A stretch of DNA of 64,000 nt from positions 529,401-593,400 of the forward strand of contig NZ_FNMZ01000003.1 in NCBI RefSeq assembly GCF_900106695.1. The letters are read 5' to 3'. This DNA is from Albimonas donghaensis. Lineage in GTDB: Bacteria; Pseudomonadota; Alphaproteobacteria; Rhodobacterales; Rhodobacteraceae. This document shows, piece by piece, positions 1 to 9,292 of the stretch (its first letter is position 1; each line of letters opens with the position of its first letter). The position numbers and the translations under genes were made by a program. Under the pieces are notes generated by a model. The model saw only the letters and a program-made list of their open reading frames with translations. It did not search any database and was not told where the DNA came from.

Positions 1-646
1 GCAGCAGCGCCTTGGAGGCCGCGACCGCCTGCGGCGAGGCCGTCAGGTAGGGCGCGAGCTCGAATTCCATCGCGTCGTCCAGCGCGTCCGCCGGCACAGC
101 GCGCGACAGCAGACCCAGCCGCACCGCCTCCGCCCCGTCGAACAGGCGGGCGGAGAAGAACACTTCCCGCGCCTTCGCCTCGCCCATCTTGGCGTGGACG
201 AAAGGCGAGATCGTGGCGGGGATCAGCCCCAGCCGCACCTCGGTGAAGCCGAACAGCGCGCCTTCCGCCCCCACCGCCACATCGCAGACCGACATCATGC
301 CCATGCCGCCGCCGAAGGCCTGCCCGTTGACCTTGCCGATCAGGGGTTTCGGAAGCGTGTTCAACGCGTCCAGCATCCGCGCGAGGCCCATCGCCTCGGC
401 GATCCGGGTCTCCCGGTCCGCTTCGATCTGCGCCTGCATCCAACCGAGATCGCCGCCGGCGCAGAAGCTCTTGCCCTCGCCGGTCATCACCACCGCGCGC
501 ACCGAGGCGTCGGCGCCCAGCGTCGCCGCGGCCTCGGTCAGCTCCGAGATCATCAGCGCGTTCAGGGCGTTGTGTTTCTCGGGCCGGGCGAGCGTCAGGG
601 TGGCGACGCCGCGGTCGTCGGTTTCGATCCGGATGGTCTCAGGCAT
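1..646 (-). CDS. Enoyl-CoA hydratase/isomerase (crotonase) family protein, C-terminus outside window
   Basis: Cytoplasmic crotonase-fold hydratase. The visible 215 codons begin MPETIRIETDDRG and carry the crotonase landmarks: an oxyanion-hole segment SFCAGGDLGWM near residue 65 and a second one FGGGMGMMSVCDVAVG near residue 110, followed by GLIPATISPF. The gene overlaps the end of the HMG-CoA lyase gene by 8 bp, so the two are co-transcribed. From that pairing the likely reaction is methylglutaconyl-CoA hydration in leucine/isovalerate breakdown (LiuC-like), which makes the substrate of the lyase; that is inferred from context, because crotonases are hard to assign from sequence alone. The gene runs off the left edge, so the C-terminal part is not seen. 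Confidence 0.85.
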   Translation of the reverse strand, partial: MPETIRIETDDRGVATLTLARPEKHNALNALMISELTEAAATLGADASVRAVVMTGEGKSFCAGGDLGWMQAQIEADRETRIAEAMGLARMLDALNTLPKPLIGKVNGQAFGGGMGMMSVCDVAVGAEGALFGFTEVRLGLIPATISPFVHAKMGEAKAREVFFSARLFDGAEAVRLGLLSRAVPADALDDAMEFELAPYLTASPQAVAASKALL

Positions 647-1514
647 TCTCGTTCTCCCTCAGGGTCCGGGCGTATCCGGCGGCATGGGCCAGCGCCGCGC
701 GGTCGATCCCGGTTTCCAGTCCGCGGGCGGCGAGGAAATCCGCCACCGCCAGCGTGTCCACATTGCCCTTCGCGCCCGGCGCGTAGGGGCAGCCGCCCAG
801 CCCTCCGACCGAGGCGTCGTAGGTCCGCACCCCCGCCTCCAGCCCGACGGCGATGTTGTCCAGCGCCCGTCCGCGGGTGTCGTGGAAATGCAGGGCGACC
901 TTCTCCACCGGCAGCACGTCCAGCACGGCGGCGAGCAGGGCCGCGGTGGACTCCGGCGTCGCGGCGCCGATGGTGTCGCCGAGCGAGACCTCGTAGCAGC
1001 CCATTTCGTCCAGCGCCCTGGCCACCGCGGCGGCCGCGCCCGGGTCCACCCGCCCGTCATAGGGGCAGTCGGTGACGCAGGAGACATAGCCCCGCACCGG
1101 AATGCCGTCGGCTTTCGCGGCGGCGAGCACCGGGGCGAAGCGCTCCAGGCTTTCCGCGACCGAGCAGTTGATGTTGGCCTTCGAAAACCCCTCGGAGGCG
1201 GAGGCGAAGACCGCGGCTTCGTCCACCCTGGCGGCGCGGGCGGCCTCGTAGCCTTTCAGGTTCGGGGTCAGGCCGGTGTAGACGACGCCGGGGCGCCGCG
1301 CGATGCCGGCCATGACCTCGGCCGAGCCCGCCATCTGCGGCACCCATTTCGGGCTGACGAAGCTGGCGCATTCGATCTTGGGCAGGCCGGCCGCGCTGAG
1401 CAGGTCCACCAGCCGGATCTTGTCGCCGGCGGCGATCGGACGCGGCTCGTTCTGCAGGCCGTCTCGCGGGCCCATCTCGAACAGCGTCACGTCGCGGGAA
1501 ATCTGGTCGGTCAT
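639..1514 (-). CDS. mvaB: Hydroxymethylglutaryl-CoA lyase
   Basis: Cleaves 3-hydroxy-3-methylglutaryl-CoA to acetoacetate and acetyl-CoA, the last step of leucine catabolism. The 291-residue protein has the DRE-TIM lyase start TLFEMGPRDGLQNE (residues 9-22), the segment ECASFVSPKWVPQM near residue 50, the HFHDTRG metal-ligand motif near residue 203 and the family signature GLGGCPYAPGAKGN near 235 with its active-site cysteine. The length matches bacterial HMG-CoA lyases. The chosen ATG at 1514 starts MTDQISRD; longer upstream readings enter low-complexity sequence. It is followed by the crotonase gene with an 8-bp overlap. The acyl-CoA carboxylase genes that usually accompany it would lie left of the window. 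Confidence 0.95.
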   Translation of the reverse strand: MTDQISRDVTLFEMGPRDGLQNEPRPIAAGDKIRLVDLLSAAGLPKIECASFVSPKWVPQMAGSAEVMAGIARRPGVVYTGLTPNLKGYEAARAARVDEAAVFASASEGFSKANINCSVAESLERFAPVLAAAKADGIPVRGYVSCVTDCPYDGRVDPGAAAAVARALDEMGCYEVSLGDTIGAATPESTAALLAAVLDVLPVEKVALHFHDTRGRALDNIAVGLEAGVRTYDASVGGLGGCPYAPGAKGNVDTLAVADFLAARGLETGIDRAALAHAAGYARTLRENENA

Positions 1515-1760
1515 GCGCGTCTCCCCTTCCACCGCATCCTTGGGACATGGCGCATTCGGTGCGGTTAGTCCACCGGAACGGGCGCCGCCGGGGCAAGGGT
1601 GGCGCGGGAGAGCGCCGGGGGGGATGCGCCGGGGGGTTGCGACAGGGGACGGGCAGGGCGGGCTTGGCGCCGCCGCCCGCTCGGTTATGCTGCCGGCCCG
1701 AGCTTCGCCGCGGCCCCTGCGCCCGGTCGGAGCGAGACCGACCGGCCAGCAGGAGCCTCC

Positions 1761-2693
1761 ATGACCCTGGCGCTGATCTCCCACGCCTCCAGCCTCGACC
1801 ACGTCACCCCCCCGGGGCATCCGGAGCGGGCGGACCGCATCCGCGCCGTCCAGGCCGCGCTGGAGGACGAGCGTTTCGCCCTGCTCGACCGGCGCGAGGC
1901 GGTCGCGGCCGACGACGCGCTTCTGCGCCTCGCGCATCCGCAGGCGCATATCGACCGGCTGCGCGCCGCGACCCCGGCCGAGGGCTGGGCCGAGCTGGAC
2001 GGCGACACGGTGCTGTCGCCCGGATCGGTCGACGCGGCGCTCCATGCCGCGGGGGGCTGCGCGCAGGCCGTGGACCTGGTGCTGTCGGGGGAGCGGAAGG
2101 CCGCCTTCGTCGCCTGCCGCCCGCCCGGCCACCATGCCGAACCCTCGACCCCGATGGGCTTCTGCCTGTTCTCCAACGCCGCCATCGCCGCCCTGCACGC
2201 GCTGGAGCGCCACGGGCTGTCCCGCGTGGCGGTGCTGGATTTCGACGTGCATCACGGCAACGGCACCCAGGCCGTGCTGTGGAACGAGCCCCGCGCCGCC
2301 TTCGCGTCCTCCCACCAGATGCCGCTTTATCCCGGCACGGGCGCGGCGTCGGAGACCGGGGCCGGCAACATCTTCAACGCCCCCCTCCCCCCCGGCGCCG
2401 GCGGCGAGGATTTCCGCGCGGCCTGGGAGGACACGCTCCTGCCCGCCATCGCCGCGCATGGGCCGGAGCTGATCGTCATCTCCGCCGGTTTCGACGCCCA
2501 TCGCCGCGACCCGCTGGCGGAGATGGAGCTGACCGAGGCCGATTTCGCCTGGATCACCCACCGCATCTGCGATCTGGCCGACACCGCCTGCGGGGGACGG
2601 GTCGTCTCGACGCTCGAAGGCGGGTATGACCTCGTCGGCCTGGCGGCCTCGACCGCGGCCCATGTGCAGGTTCTGATGGAGCGCAGCCTATGA
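1761..2693 (+). CDS. Histone deacetylase family protein (zinc amidohydrolase)
   Basis: Zn-dependent deacetylase of the arginase/HDAC fold; bacterial members act on acetylpolyamines or other acetylated amines, and the substrate here is unknown. The 310-residue protein has the hallmark motifs in order: HPERADR near residue 20, PPGHHAE near 123 (catalytic His pair), DFDVHHGNGTQ near 160 (Zn ligands), ISAGFDAHRRDPL near 242 and LEGGYDL near 287. The ATG at 1761 follows an AGGAG at 1751. The stop overlaps the xseB start (ATGA), so it heads an operon with xseB and ispA. Confidence 0.93.
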   Translation: MTLALISHASSLDHVTPPGHPERADRIRAVQAALEDERFALLDRREAVAADDALLRLAHPQAHIDRLRAATPAEGWAELDGDTVLSPGSVDAALHAAGGCAQAVDLVLSGERKAAFVACRPPGHHAEPSTPMGFCLFSNAAIAALHALERHGLSRVAVLDFDVHHGNGTQAVLWNEPRAAFASSHQMPLYPGTGAASETGAGNIFNAPLPPGAGGEDFRAAWEDTLLPAIAAHGPELIVISAGFDAHRRDPLAEMELTEADFAWITHRICDLADTACGGRVVSTLEGGYDLVGLAASTAAHVQVLMERSL

Positions 2694-2944
2694 CCGACGC
2701 CAAATCCGCCCCGAAACCGGTCGAGACCCTGAGCTTCGAGGAAGCCATGCGCGAACTGGAGGCGGTGGTCGACCAGCTGGAGCGCGGCGAGGCGGCGCTG
2801 GAGGCCTCGATCACGCTCTATGAACGCGGCGCGAAGCTGAAGGCCCATTGCGAGGCGCGGCTCTCCGAGGCCCAGCTAAAGGTCGACCAGATCGCCGGCG
2901 CCGGCCCCGACGGCCCCACCGCGAAGCCGATGGATCTGGGATGA
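2690..2944 (+). CDS. xseB: Exodeoxyribonuclease VII small subunit
   Basis: 84-residue helical subunit that joins XseA to form exonuclease VII, which degrades single-stranded DNA to short oligonucleotides. The core reads LSFEEAMRELEAVVDQLERG followed by the second amphipathic helix with AHCEARLSEAQLKVDQI, both typical of XseB. It overlaps the preceding amidohydrolase gene and the following ispA gene by 4 bp each (ATGA), a translationally coupled arrangement common in alphaproteobacteria. The large-subunit gene xseA is not in this window. Confidence 0.95.
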   Translation: MTDAKSAPKPVETLSFEEAMRELEAVVDQLERGEAALEASITLYERGAKLKAHCEARLSEAQLKVDQIAGAGPDGPTAKPMDLG

Positions 2945-3873
2945 GCCTGGCCCTCGGCGAGGCGGAGGCCGACGCCGCCGAGTTCTCCGAGCGCCTGTCC
3001 ACCGCCGCCGCCCTGACCGAGTCGGCGCTGGAGGAGCTGCTGCCCCCCGCCAACCTGCTGGGCCCGCGGGCGCCGGTGGCGGCGGCGATGCGCCATGCCT
3101 CGCTGAACGGGGGCAAGCGGCTGCGGGCCTGCCTGGCGGTGGAATCGGCGGCGCTTTTCGGCGCCGATCCCGCGCAGGCGGAGCGGGTGGCGGCGGCCAT
3201 CGAATGCCTGCACGCCTATTCGCTGGTCCATGACGACCTGCCCTGCATGGATGACGACGCCATGCGCCGGGGCCAGCCCACGGTGCATGTGAAATGGGAC
3301 GAGGCGACCGCCGTGCTCGCCGGCGACGCGCTTCAGACCCTGGCCTTCGAGATCCTCGCCCATCCCGACACCCACCCCGACGGCGACGTGCGCGCCGCGC
3401 TGTGCCTCGGGCTGGCGCGGGCCTCGGGCGCGGCGGGGATGGTCGGGGGGCAGGCGCTCGACATCGCCGCCGAGACCGCCCCCGCCCCCCTGACCCTGCC
3501 GGAGATCGAGCGGCTCCAGACCCTCAAGACCGGCGCGCTGATCGTCTTCGCGGCCGAATCGGGGGCGATCGTCGGGCGGGCCGACCCGTCGGCCCGCGCG
3601 GCCCTGCGCGCCTATGCCGAGGCGATGGGCCTCGCCTTCCAGATCCAGGACGATGTGCTGGACGTGGAAGGGGATGCGGCGGCGCTGGGCAAGGCGGCGG
3701 GCAAGGACGAGGCCGCGGGCAAGGCGACTTTCGTGTCCCTGCTGGGGCTCGACGGCGCCCGCGCCCGCGCCGCCCGGCTCGCCGACGAGGCCGAGGCGAA
3801 GCTCGCCCCCTTCGGCGCGCGCGGCCGTCCGCTGGCGCTCGCCGCCCGGTTCGCGGTGTCGCGCCGGACCTGA
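2941..3873 (+). CDS. ispA: Farnesyl/geranylgeranyl-type polyprenyl diphosphate synthase
   Basis: All-alpha prenyltransferase that condenses isopentenyl diphosphate onto allylic diphosphates, probably to farnesyl diphosphate for quinones, hopanoids or carotenoids. The first Asp-rich motif [15 protein letters not shown] lies near residue 97, the GGKRLRA motif near 56, and the second Asp-rich motif [13 protein letters not shown] near 234. Length is 310 residues, usual for IspA. The start overlaps the xseB stop by 4 bp. Dxs, which makes the precursor deoxyxylulose phosphate, is the next gene on the same strand after 130 bp. Confidence 0.93.
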   Translation: MSLALGEAEADAAEFSERLSTAAALTESALEELLPPANLLGPRAPVAAAMRHASLNGGKRLRACLAVESAALFGADPAQAERVAAAIECLHAYSLVHDDLPCMDDDAMRRGQPTVHVKWDEATAVLAGDALQTLAFEILAHPDTHPDGDVRAALCLGLARASGAAGMVGGQALDIAAETAPAPLTLPEIERLQTLKTGALIVFAAESGAIVGRADPSARAALRAYAEAMGLAFQIQDDVLDVEGDAAALGKAAGKDEAAGKATFVSLLGLDGARARAARLADEAEAKLAPFGARGRPLALAARFAVSRRT

Positions 3874-4003
3874 GCCCGCGGGCCGATGGCGGACCCCGAC
3901 GCGCGCCGTCTGCCCCGGGGCGGATTGTGCGCAGACGCTCGATCCAATAAACGTCGCGCCCACGCCCGTCCCGCGAACCGAGCCCGCCGCAAGGGGAGAC
4001 GCC

Positions 4004-5938
4004 TTGACCGATCAGCCGCAGGACCGCCCGCGCACGCCGCTTCTCGACCGGGTGTCGAGCCCGGAAGACCTCAAGCGGTTCTCCGACGCGGATCTGACCC
4101 GCCTGGCGGGCGAGTTGCGCTCGGAGACCATCTCCGCGGTGTCGGAGACCGGCGGCCATCTGGGCGCCGGGCTCGGCGTGGTCGAGCTGACCGTGGGCAT
4201 TCACGCCGTGTTCGACACGCCGCGCGACACGCTGGTCTGGGATGTCGGCCATCAGGCCTATCCCCACAAGATCCTCACCGGCCGGCGCGACCGCATCCGC
4301 ACCCTGCGCCAGGGCGGGGGGCTGTCGGGCTTCACCAAGCGGTCGGAAAGCGCCTACGACCCGTTCGGCGCCGCGCATTCGTCGACCTCGATCTCCTCGG
4401 CGCTGGGCTTCGCCGCGGCGCGGGATCTCGGCTATGGCGAGGGCCGGCACTCCATCGCCGTGATCGGCGACGGGGCGCTGTCGGCGGGCATGGCCTATGA
4501 GGCGATGAACAACGCCGGCCATCTCGGCCTGCCGCTGATCGTGATCCTCAACGACAACGAGATGTCGATCGCGCCGCCCGTGGGGGCGATGTCGCGTTAC
4601 CTGACCTCGCTGTGGATGGGCGCGCCCTTCCAGGATTTCGCCGCCGCCGCCAAGGGCGCCGCCAACCTGCTGCCCGGTCCGTTCCGGGAGGGGGCGAAGC
4701 GGGCGAAGGAGATGCTCAAGGGGCTCGCGGTCGGGGGCACGCTGTTCGAGGCGCTGGGCTTCTCCTATGTCGGGCCGATCGACGGGCATGACCTGGACCA
4801 GATCCTGCCGGTGCTGCGCACGGTGAAGGCGCGGGCGCACGGGCCGGTGCTGATCCACGCGATCACGAAGAAGGGCAAGGGCTACGCCCCGGCCGAGCGG
4901 GCGGCGGACAAGTATCACGGCGTGTCGAAATTCGACGTCGCCACCGGCGCCCAGAAGAAGGCGCCGAGCAACGCGCCGAGCTACACCGCCGTCTTCGCCG
5001 AGGCGCTGATCGCGGCGGGGGAGCGGGACGACCGGGTGGTGGGCATCACCGCCGCGATGCCGGACGGAACCGGGCTCGACAAGTTCGGCAAGCGGTTCCC
5101 GAAGCGGATGTATGACGTGGGCATCGCCGAGCAGCATGCGGTGACCTTCGCCGCGGGGATGGCGGCGTCGGGCATGAAGCCGTTCTGCGCGATCTACTCG
5201 ACCTTCCTGCAGCGCGCCTATGACCAGGTGGTGCATGACGTGGCCCTGCAGGGGCTGCCGGTGCGCTTCGCCATCGACCGGGCCGGGCTGGTCGGGGCCG
5301 ACGGCGCCACCCATGCCGGGTCCTTCGACGTGGGCTTTCTCGCCAACCTGCCGGGCATGGTGGTGATGGCCGCGGCGGACGAGGCGGATCTCGCGCGGAT
5401 GGTGGCGACCTCGGTGGCCCATGACGACGGCCCCTCCGCCTTCCGCTATCCCCGCGGCGAGGGCGTGGGGGTCGAGCTCCCCCCCTTCGACGAGGTGCTG
5501 GAGATCGGCCGCGGCCGGGTGATGCGCGAGGGCGGCGCGGTGGCGATTCTCAGCTTCGGGGGGCGGCTGGCCGAGTGCATGGCCGCGGCCGAGGAACTGG
5601 ACGCCCGCGGCGTCTCCGCCACGGTGGCGGACGCGCGGTTCGCCAAGCCGCTGGACCGGGACCTGATCCTGCGCCTGGCGCGGGAGCATCGGGCCCTGCT
5701 GACGGTGGAGGAGGGCGCGACCGGCGGGTTCGGGTCGCAGGTGCTGCACCTGCTGGCGACCGAGGGCGCGCTGGATCGCGGCCTGGCGGTGCGGCCGATG
5801 GTGCTGCCGGACCTGTTCCTCGACCATGACGCGCCGGCGAAGATGTATGCGCAGGCGGGGCTGGATGCGGGGGCCATCGCCTCGACCGCGCTGTCGGCGC
5901 TGGGCGTCGCCGCCATCGACCGCGCCGGGCTCGCCTGA
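4004..5938 (+). CDS. dxs: 1-deoxy-D-xylulose-5-phosphate synthase
   Basis: Thiamine-diphosphate enzyme that condenses pyruvate and glyceraldehyde 3-phosphate in the first step of the MEP isoprenoid pathway. The 644-residue protein has [16 protein letters not shown] (near residue 78), the ThDP/Mg motif [18 protein letters not shown] (near 150), the [15 protein letters not shown] segment (near 374) and a C-terminal transketolase domain. I chose the TTG at 4004 because AAGGGGAG lies 6 bp upstream (3991-3998) and homologous Dxs proteins begin close to this point; in-frame codons further upstream run into ispA. No thiamine riboswitch is visible in the 130-bp leader. Confidence 0.95.
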   Translation: MTDQPQDRPRTPLLDRVSSPEDLKRFSDADLTRLAGELRSETISAVSETGGHLGAGLGVVELTVGIHAVFDTPRDTLVWDVGHQAYPHKILTGRRDRIRTLRQGGGLSGFTKRSESAYDPFGAAHSSTSISSALGFAAARDLGYGEGRHSIAVIGDGALSAGMAYEAMNNAGHLGLPLIVILNDNEMSIAPPVGAMSRYLTSLWMGAPFQDFAAAAKGAANLLPGPFREGAKRAKEMLKGLAVGGTLFEALGFSYVGPIDGHDLDQILPVLRTVKARAHGPVLIHAITKKGKGYAPAERAADKYHGVSKFDVATGAQKKAPSNAPSYTAVFAEALIAAGERDDRVVGITAAMPDGTGLDKFGKRFPKRMYDVGIAEQHAVTFAAGMAASGMKPFCAIYSTFLQRAYDQVVHDVALQGLPVRFAIDRAGLVGADGATHAGSFDVGFLANLPGMVVMAAADEADLARMVATSVAHDDGPSAFRYPRGEGVGVELPPFDEVLEIGRGRVMREGGAVAILSFGGRLAECMAAAEELDARGVSATVADARFAKPLDRDLILRLAREHRALLTVEEGATGGFGSQVLHLLATEGALDRGLAVRPMVLPDLFLDHDAPAKMYAQAGLDAGAIASTALSALGVAAIDRAGLA

Positions 5939-6263
5939 CGCCCGGCGGGGCCGGAGTTCGGGCCTCGCGTCCCGCCTTGCGGCGGGCCCGCATCGTCCCG
6001 CCCGCCGTCCCCGGCTGGGGCGTCGGCGCCTGGCGCGTCGCCTCTTGCCGGGGACGTCGCGCCCCGCATGCGCCGCGCTGCCGTGGGGCCGGCCCTGTCC
6101 GCTCGCCCCGCGGCCGCCTGGCGCCCTCGTTTCCACGCCGGCGCGGCGTCTCGGTTCAGTCGGCGCAGGGGTTGGGCGCCGGCTCCCGTCCCCGGCCCGC
6201 CTTGAGCCGCCCGCCGCACAGGCGCCGATTGACGCGAAGGCCGCTCCGGGCCATGCAGCGCGC
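5939..6263. repeat. Gene-free GC-rich spacer with dispersed-repeat copy A
   Basis: No gene is seen between dxs and the tlyA gene. A CCCGCC/GGCGGG hairpin lies at 5971-5986 just after dxs but lacks a T-run. The right half matches parts of the repeat copy at 8.3 kb: TTCCACGCCGGCGCGGCG at 6131-6148 and GCGCCGGCTCCCGTCCCC at 6176-6193 have near-identical counterparts at 8315-8332 and 8360-8377. Homology was seen by eye only. Confidence 0.5.
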
Positions 6264-7019
6264 ATGTCCGACCCCCGCGATCCCTCCGCCGCGCCCCGGC
6301 GGCTCGACCAGGCCATGGCGGCCCGCGGCCTTGCGCCGTCGCGCGCCCGCGCCCAGGCGCTGATCGCCGCCGGGGTGGTGGAGGTCGACGGCGCCGCCGC
6401 CTCCCGCGCCTCCGCCAAGGTCGGGCCGGCGGCCGAGATCCGCGTCACCGCCGATCCCTGCCCCTGGGTGTCCCGCGCCGCGCTCAAGCTGGTCCACGCG
6501 CTCGACGCCTTCGGGCTGACGCCTCATGGCCAGGCGCTCGACCTCGGCGCCTCCACCGGCGGCTTCACCGAGGTGCTGCTGGCCCGCGGCGCCGCCCGTG
6601 TCCACGCGCTCGACGTCGGCCACGGCCAGTTGCACCCCAGCCTCGCAGCCGACCCCCGCGTGACGTCCCACGAAGGCGTCAATGTCCGCGCCCTGCCCGA
6701 GGGGCTGGTTCCGGCGCCGGACTGGATCGTCTCCGACCTCTCCTTCATCGGGCTGGAGAAGGCGCTGCCCCCCGCGCTGGCGCTGGCCCGCCCCGGCGCC
6801 GTTCTGGTCGCGCTGATCAAACCGCAGTTCGAGGCCGGGCCCAGGGCCGTCGGCCGCGGCGGGCTGGTCCGCGACCCGGCCGTGCACGCGGCCGTGCGCG
6901 CCCGCATCCGCGCCTTCCTCGAGACCTCCGGCTGGGAGGTCACGCATGAGGACGCCAGCCCCATCGAGGGCGGCGACGGCAACCGCGAATTCCTGATCGC
7001 CGCGAGGAAAGCCCCATGA
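6264..7019 (+). CDS. tlyA: TlyA family rRNA (cytidine-2'-O)-methyltransferase
   Basis: 251-residue protein with an N-terminal S4 RNA-binding domain (RLDQAMAARGLAPSRARAQ, residues 12-30) and an FtsJ/RrmJ-type methyltransferase domain. The SAM-binding segment ALDLGASTGGFTEVLL is near residue 92 and PDWIVSDLSFIGLEKAL near 152. The family 2'-O-methylates ribosomal RNA cytidines and was once called hemolysin A. The stop overlaps the start of the next RNA methyltransferase gene by 4 bp, so both are likely made together. The ATG at 6264 is preferred because the S4 domain starts right after it. Confidence 0.9.
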   Translation: MSDPRDPSAAPRRLDQAMAARGLAPSRARAQALIAAGVVEVDGAAASRASAKVGPAAEIRVTADPCPWVSRAALKLVHALDAFGLTPHGQALDLGASTGGFTEVLLARGAARVHALDVGHGQLHPSLAADPRVTSHEGVNVRALPEGLVPAPDWIVSDLSFIGLEKALPPALALARPGAVLVALIKPQFEAGPRAVGRGGLVRDPAVHAAVRARIRAFLETSGWEVTHEDASPIEGGDGNREFLIAARKAP

Positions 7020-8269
7020 CCGAGCCCGCAACCTCCGGCCCCGATACCGCATTCGACATCGCCCGACTGGGACGCCATGGCGACGGCGTCGACGCATCCG
7101 GCGCCGTCTTCGCCCCTCTGACCCTGCCCGGAGAGCGCATCGCAGGCGTCCCGGACCCCGCCGGCCGCATCGAGGCCGCCCGGATCCTGACCTCCTCCGC
7201 CGCCCGCGTGACCCCGCCCTGTCCGCATTTCGGCGACTGCGGGGGCTGCGCGCTGCTGCACGCCTCCGACGATTTCGTGGCGGGCTGGAAGCGGGAGCGG
7301 ATCGTGACCGCCCTCGCCGCCCGGGGGCTGGAGACGGAGGTGGCCGCGACGATCACCTCCCCCATGGCCGCCCGCCGCCGGGCGACGCTGTCGGCCAGAC
7401 GCACCCGCTCCGGCGCCATGGTCGGCTTCCATGCAAGGCGGGAGGCGAGGATCGTCGAGATCCCCGACTGCCGCGTGCTCGACCCCGCCATTCCCGCGGG
7501 GTTCGAGGCGCTGCGGACCGTCGCGACGCTGGGCGGCTCGCGCAAGGGTGAGATGAAGATGACCGTCTCGGTGACCGAGGGCGGGCTGGACCTGGACGTC
7601 TCCGGCGGCAAGCCGCTGGACGGGCCGCTGCGCCTGCGGCTGGCCGCGGCGGCGGGGGAGACCGGGCTGGCCCGGCTGAGCTGGGAGGGGGAGACGGTCT
7701 CCGCCCCCCGCATCCCGGCGCTGGTCTTCGGGCAGGCGAAAGTGGTCCCGCCGCCGGGCGCCTTCCTTCAGGCGACGCGGGAAGGGGAGGCCGCCCTGCT
7801 CGCCGCCGCGCGCGACGCGGTGGGGGATTCGGGCCGGATCGCGGATCTGTTCGCCGGGCTCGGCACCTTCGCCCTGCCGCTGGCCGAGCGCGCGGAGGTC
7901 GTGGCCTATGAGGGCGAAGCCGGCATGGTCGGCTCCCTGCTGGCCGGCTGGCGCGGGACCGGCGGGCGGCTGAAGCGGGTGGAGGCGGAGACGCGGGACC
8001 TGTTCCGCAAGGCCCTGATCGCGGGCGAGCTGAAGGGGTTCGAGGCGGTGGTGATCGACCCGCCCCGCGCCGGCGCCGCGGCGCAGTCGGAGGCGCTGGC
8101 GGGCTCCGCCGTGCCGCGCATCGCCGCGATCAGCTGCAACCCGGAGACCTTCGCCCGCGACGCGCGGACCCTGGTCGACGGCGGCTATCGGCTGGACTGG
8201 GTGCGGCCGGTGGACCAGTTCCGCGGCTCGGCCCATGTGGAGCTCGCCGCGGCTTTCGTCCGGCCCTGA
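7016..8269 (+). CDS. Class I SAM-dependent RNA m5U methyltransferase (TrmA/RlmD family)
   Basis: 417-residue enzyme predicted to make 5-methyluridine in rRNA or tRNA. A Cys cluster CPHFGDCGGCALLH (near residue 70) matches the [4Fe-4S] site of the RlmD/RlmC branch, a SAM-binding segment IADLFAGLGTFALPLA lies near residue 281, VVIDPPRAGAAAQSEAL near 346, and the catalytic-Cys motif ISCNPETFARD near 374. No clear N-terminal TRAM domain of full length is seen; the first 60 residues are short for one. It overlaps the tlyA stop by 4 bp. Whether it modifies U747, U1939 or another site cannot be read from sequence. Confidence 0.9.
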   Translation: MTEPATSGPDTAFDIARLGRHGDGVDASGAVFAPLTLPGERIAGVPDPAGRIEAARILTSSAARVTPPCPHFGDCGGCALLHASDDFVAGWKRERIVTALAARGLETEVAATITSPMAARRRATLSARRTRSGAMVGFHARREARIVEIPDCRVLDPAIPAGFEALRTVATLGGSRKGEMKMTVSVTEGGLDLDVSGGKPLDGPLRLRLAAAAGETGLARLSWEGETVSAPRIPALVFGQAKVVPPPGAFLQATREGEAALLAAARDAVGDSGRIADLFAGLGTFALPLAERAEVVAYEGEAGMVGSLLAGWRGTGGRLKRVEAETRDLFRKALIAGELKGFEAVVIDPPRAGAAAQSEALAGSAVPRIAAISCNPETFARDARTLVDGGYRLDWVRPVDQFRGSAHVELAAAFVRP

Positions 8270-8289
8270 CCGCCGGCGACGGCGACGGT

Positions 8290-8476
8290 GACGGCGACGC
8301 CCGGCGTCCCCGGTTCCACGCCGGCGTGGCGGGCGGGCGCGGCCGGGCGCGCGGGTGAAACGCCGGCTCCCGTCCCCGGCCGCCTGCGCCGGCGTCAGGG
8401 GCGGGAGCCGCCGCGATCCCCCGGTCGAGCGCCGACAGGTCCCGCCCGCGGCGGCGCGCGACCGGGGGCGCCCGGC
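8290..8476. repeat. Dispersed GC-rich intergenic repeat, copy B
   Basis: The whole spacer between the methyltransferase gene and the HAD gene aligns by eye with 10553-10725. Shared blocks in the same order include CCCCGGTTCC (8308-8317), GCGCGCGGGTGA (8347-8358), GGGAGCCGCCGCGA (8403-8416) and CCCGCGGCGGCGCGCGACCGGGG (8445-8466, only parts quoted). It ends against the stop codon of the HAD gene. Confidence 0.6.
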
Positions 8477-9187
8477 TCAGCCGCCGAAACGGGCCGCGAG
8501 CGCCTTGATGTCGTCCACCATCACGTCGAAGTCGCGGTCGGCGGGGATAAGCTCGCCGGTCCCGAACTCGTCCGGGCGCGGGAACCAGCCGGTCAGCAGC
8601 CCGGCCTCCGCCGCCGCGGCGAGGTCGTTGTTGTGGCAGGCCACCATCATCACCTCGCCCGGCTCCAGCCCCAGCGCCGCGGCGGAGGCCCGGTAGGTGA
8701 TCGGCGAGGGCTTGTAGTCCCGCGCCGTGTCCGCGCCCAGAATCGCGTCCCAGCGCAGCCCCGCATACCGGGCCAGCCGCACCATCAGCGCCACCGAGCC
8801 GTTGGAGCAGGTCCCCACGAAGCCCGCCGCGCGCAGCCGCTCCAGCCCCTCGGCCGAGTCGGGCCAGGCGGGGAGCTTCTCCCAGGCGTGGTTCAGCGCA
8901 TCGCGGGACGGGGCGTCGAAGGCCTCCGACAGCCCGAGTTTCTCCAGCGCGAAGTCCAGATTCTCGCGGTGGATGATGTCGAGGGGGACATAGGGCCGCT
9001 CGCCATGGCGGACGCGGGCCATGCCGGGGCGGTATTCGTCCCGCCAGGCGTCGGCCAGCGCGAAGGGGTCGGCGTCGATCCCGCGCGCGGCGTAGAAGCG
9101 GGCGGCCTCCTCGGCCACGCCCCGGCGCCAGTCGACCACCGTGCCGAACACGTCGAAGATGAAGGCTTTGGGCGCGGGCGTCGGCAT
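8477..9187 (-). CDS. Haloacid dehalogenase type II-like HAD hydrolase
   Basis: 236-residue HAD-superfamily enzyme. Motif I FIFDVFGTVVDWRRG (residues 9-23) supplies the nucleophilic aspartate; motif II is GTCSNGSVALM near residue 127, the motif III lysine is in RDYKPSPITY near 157, and motif IV is in MMVACHNNDLAAAAEAG near 180. The pattern fits the haloacid dehalogenase type II subfamily, which hydrolyses 2-haloacids, but members with other substrates share it, so substrate is open. The aspartates usual in motif IV are represented by HNND, as in this subfamily. It is transcribed on the minus strand, convergent with the RNA methyltransferase genes. Confidence 0.85.
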   Translation of the reverse strand: MPTPAPKAFIFDVFGTVVDWRRGVAEEAARFYAARGIDADPFALADAWRDEYRPGMARVRHGERPYVPLDIIHRENLDFALEKLGLSEAFDAPSRDALNHAWEKLPAWPDSAEGLERLRAAGFVGTCSNGSVALMVRLARYAGLRWDAILGADTARDYKPSPITYRASAAALGLEPGEVMMVACHNNDLAAAAEAGLLTGWFPRPDEFGTGELIPADRDFDVMVDDIKALAARFGG

Positions 9188-9292
9188 ATGAGGGGCTCCA
9201 TGGGCGGGAATGCGGAAGACGGCGAGGCGCGATAGGGCCCCGCGCCTCCGCCTTCGACTTGCGTCAGTCCCGCATGGGCCTGTGCGTTTCCA

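Noticed and set aside
3874..4003. Thiamine riboswitch upstream of dxs
   Set aside because: Only 130 bp of leader and no THI-box-like sequence such as CUGAGA was found.
3524..6487. 987-codon minus-strand frame across ispA, dxs and tlyA
   Set aside because: Antisense shadow of three conserved plus-strand genes.
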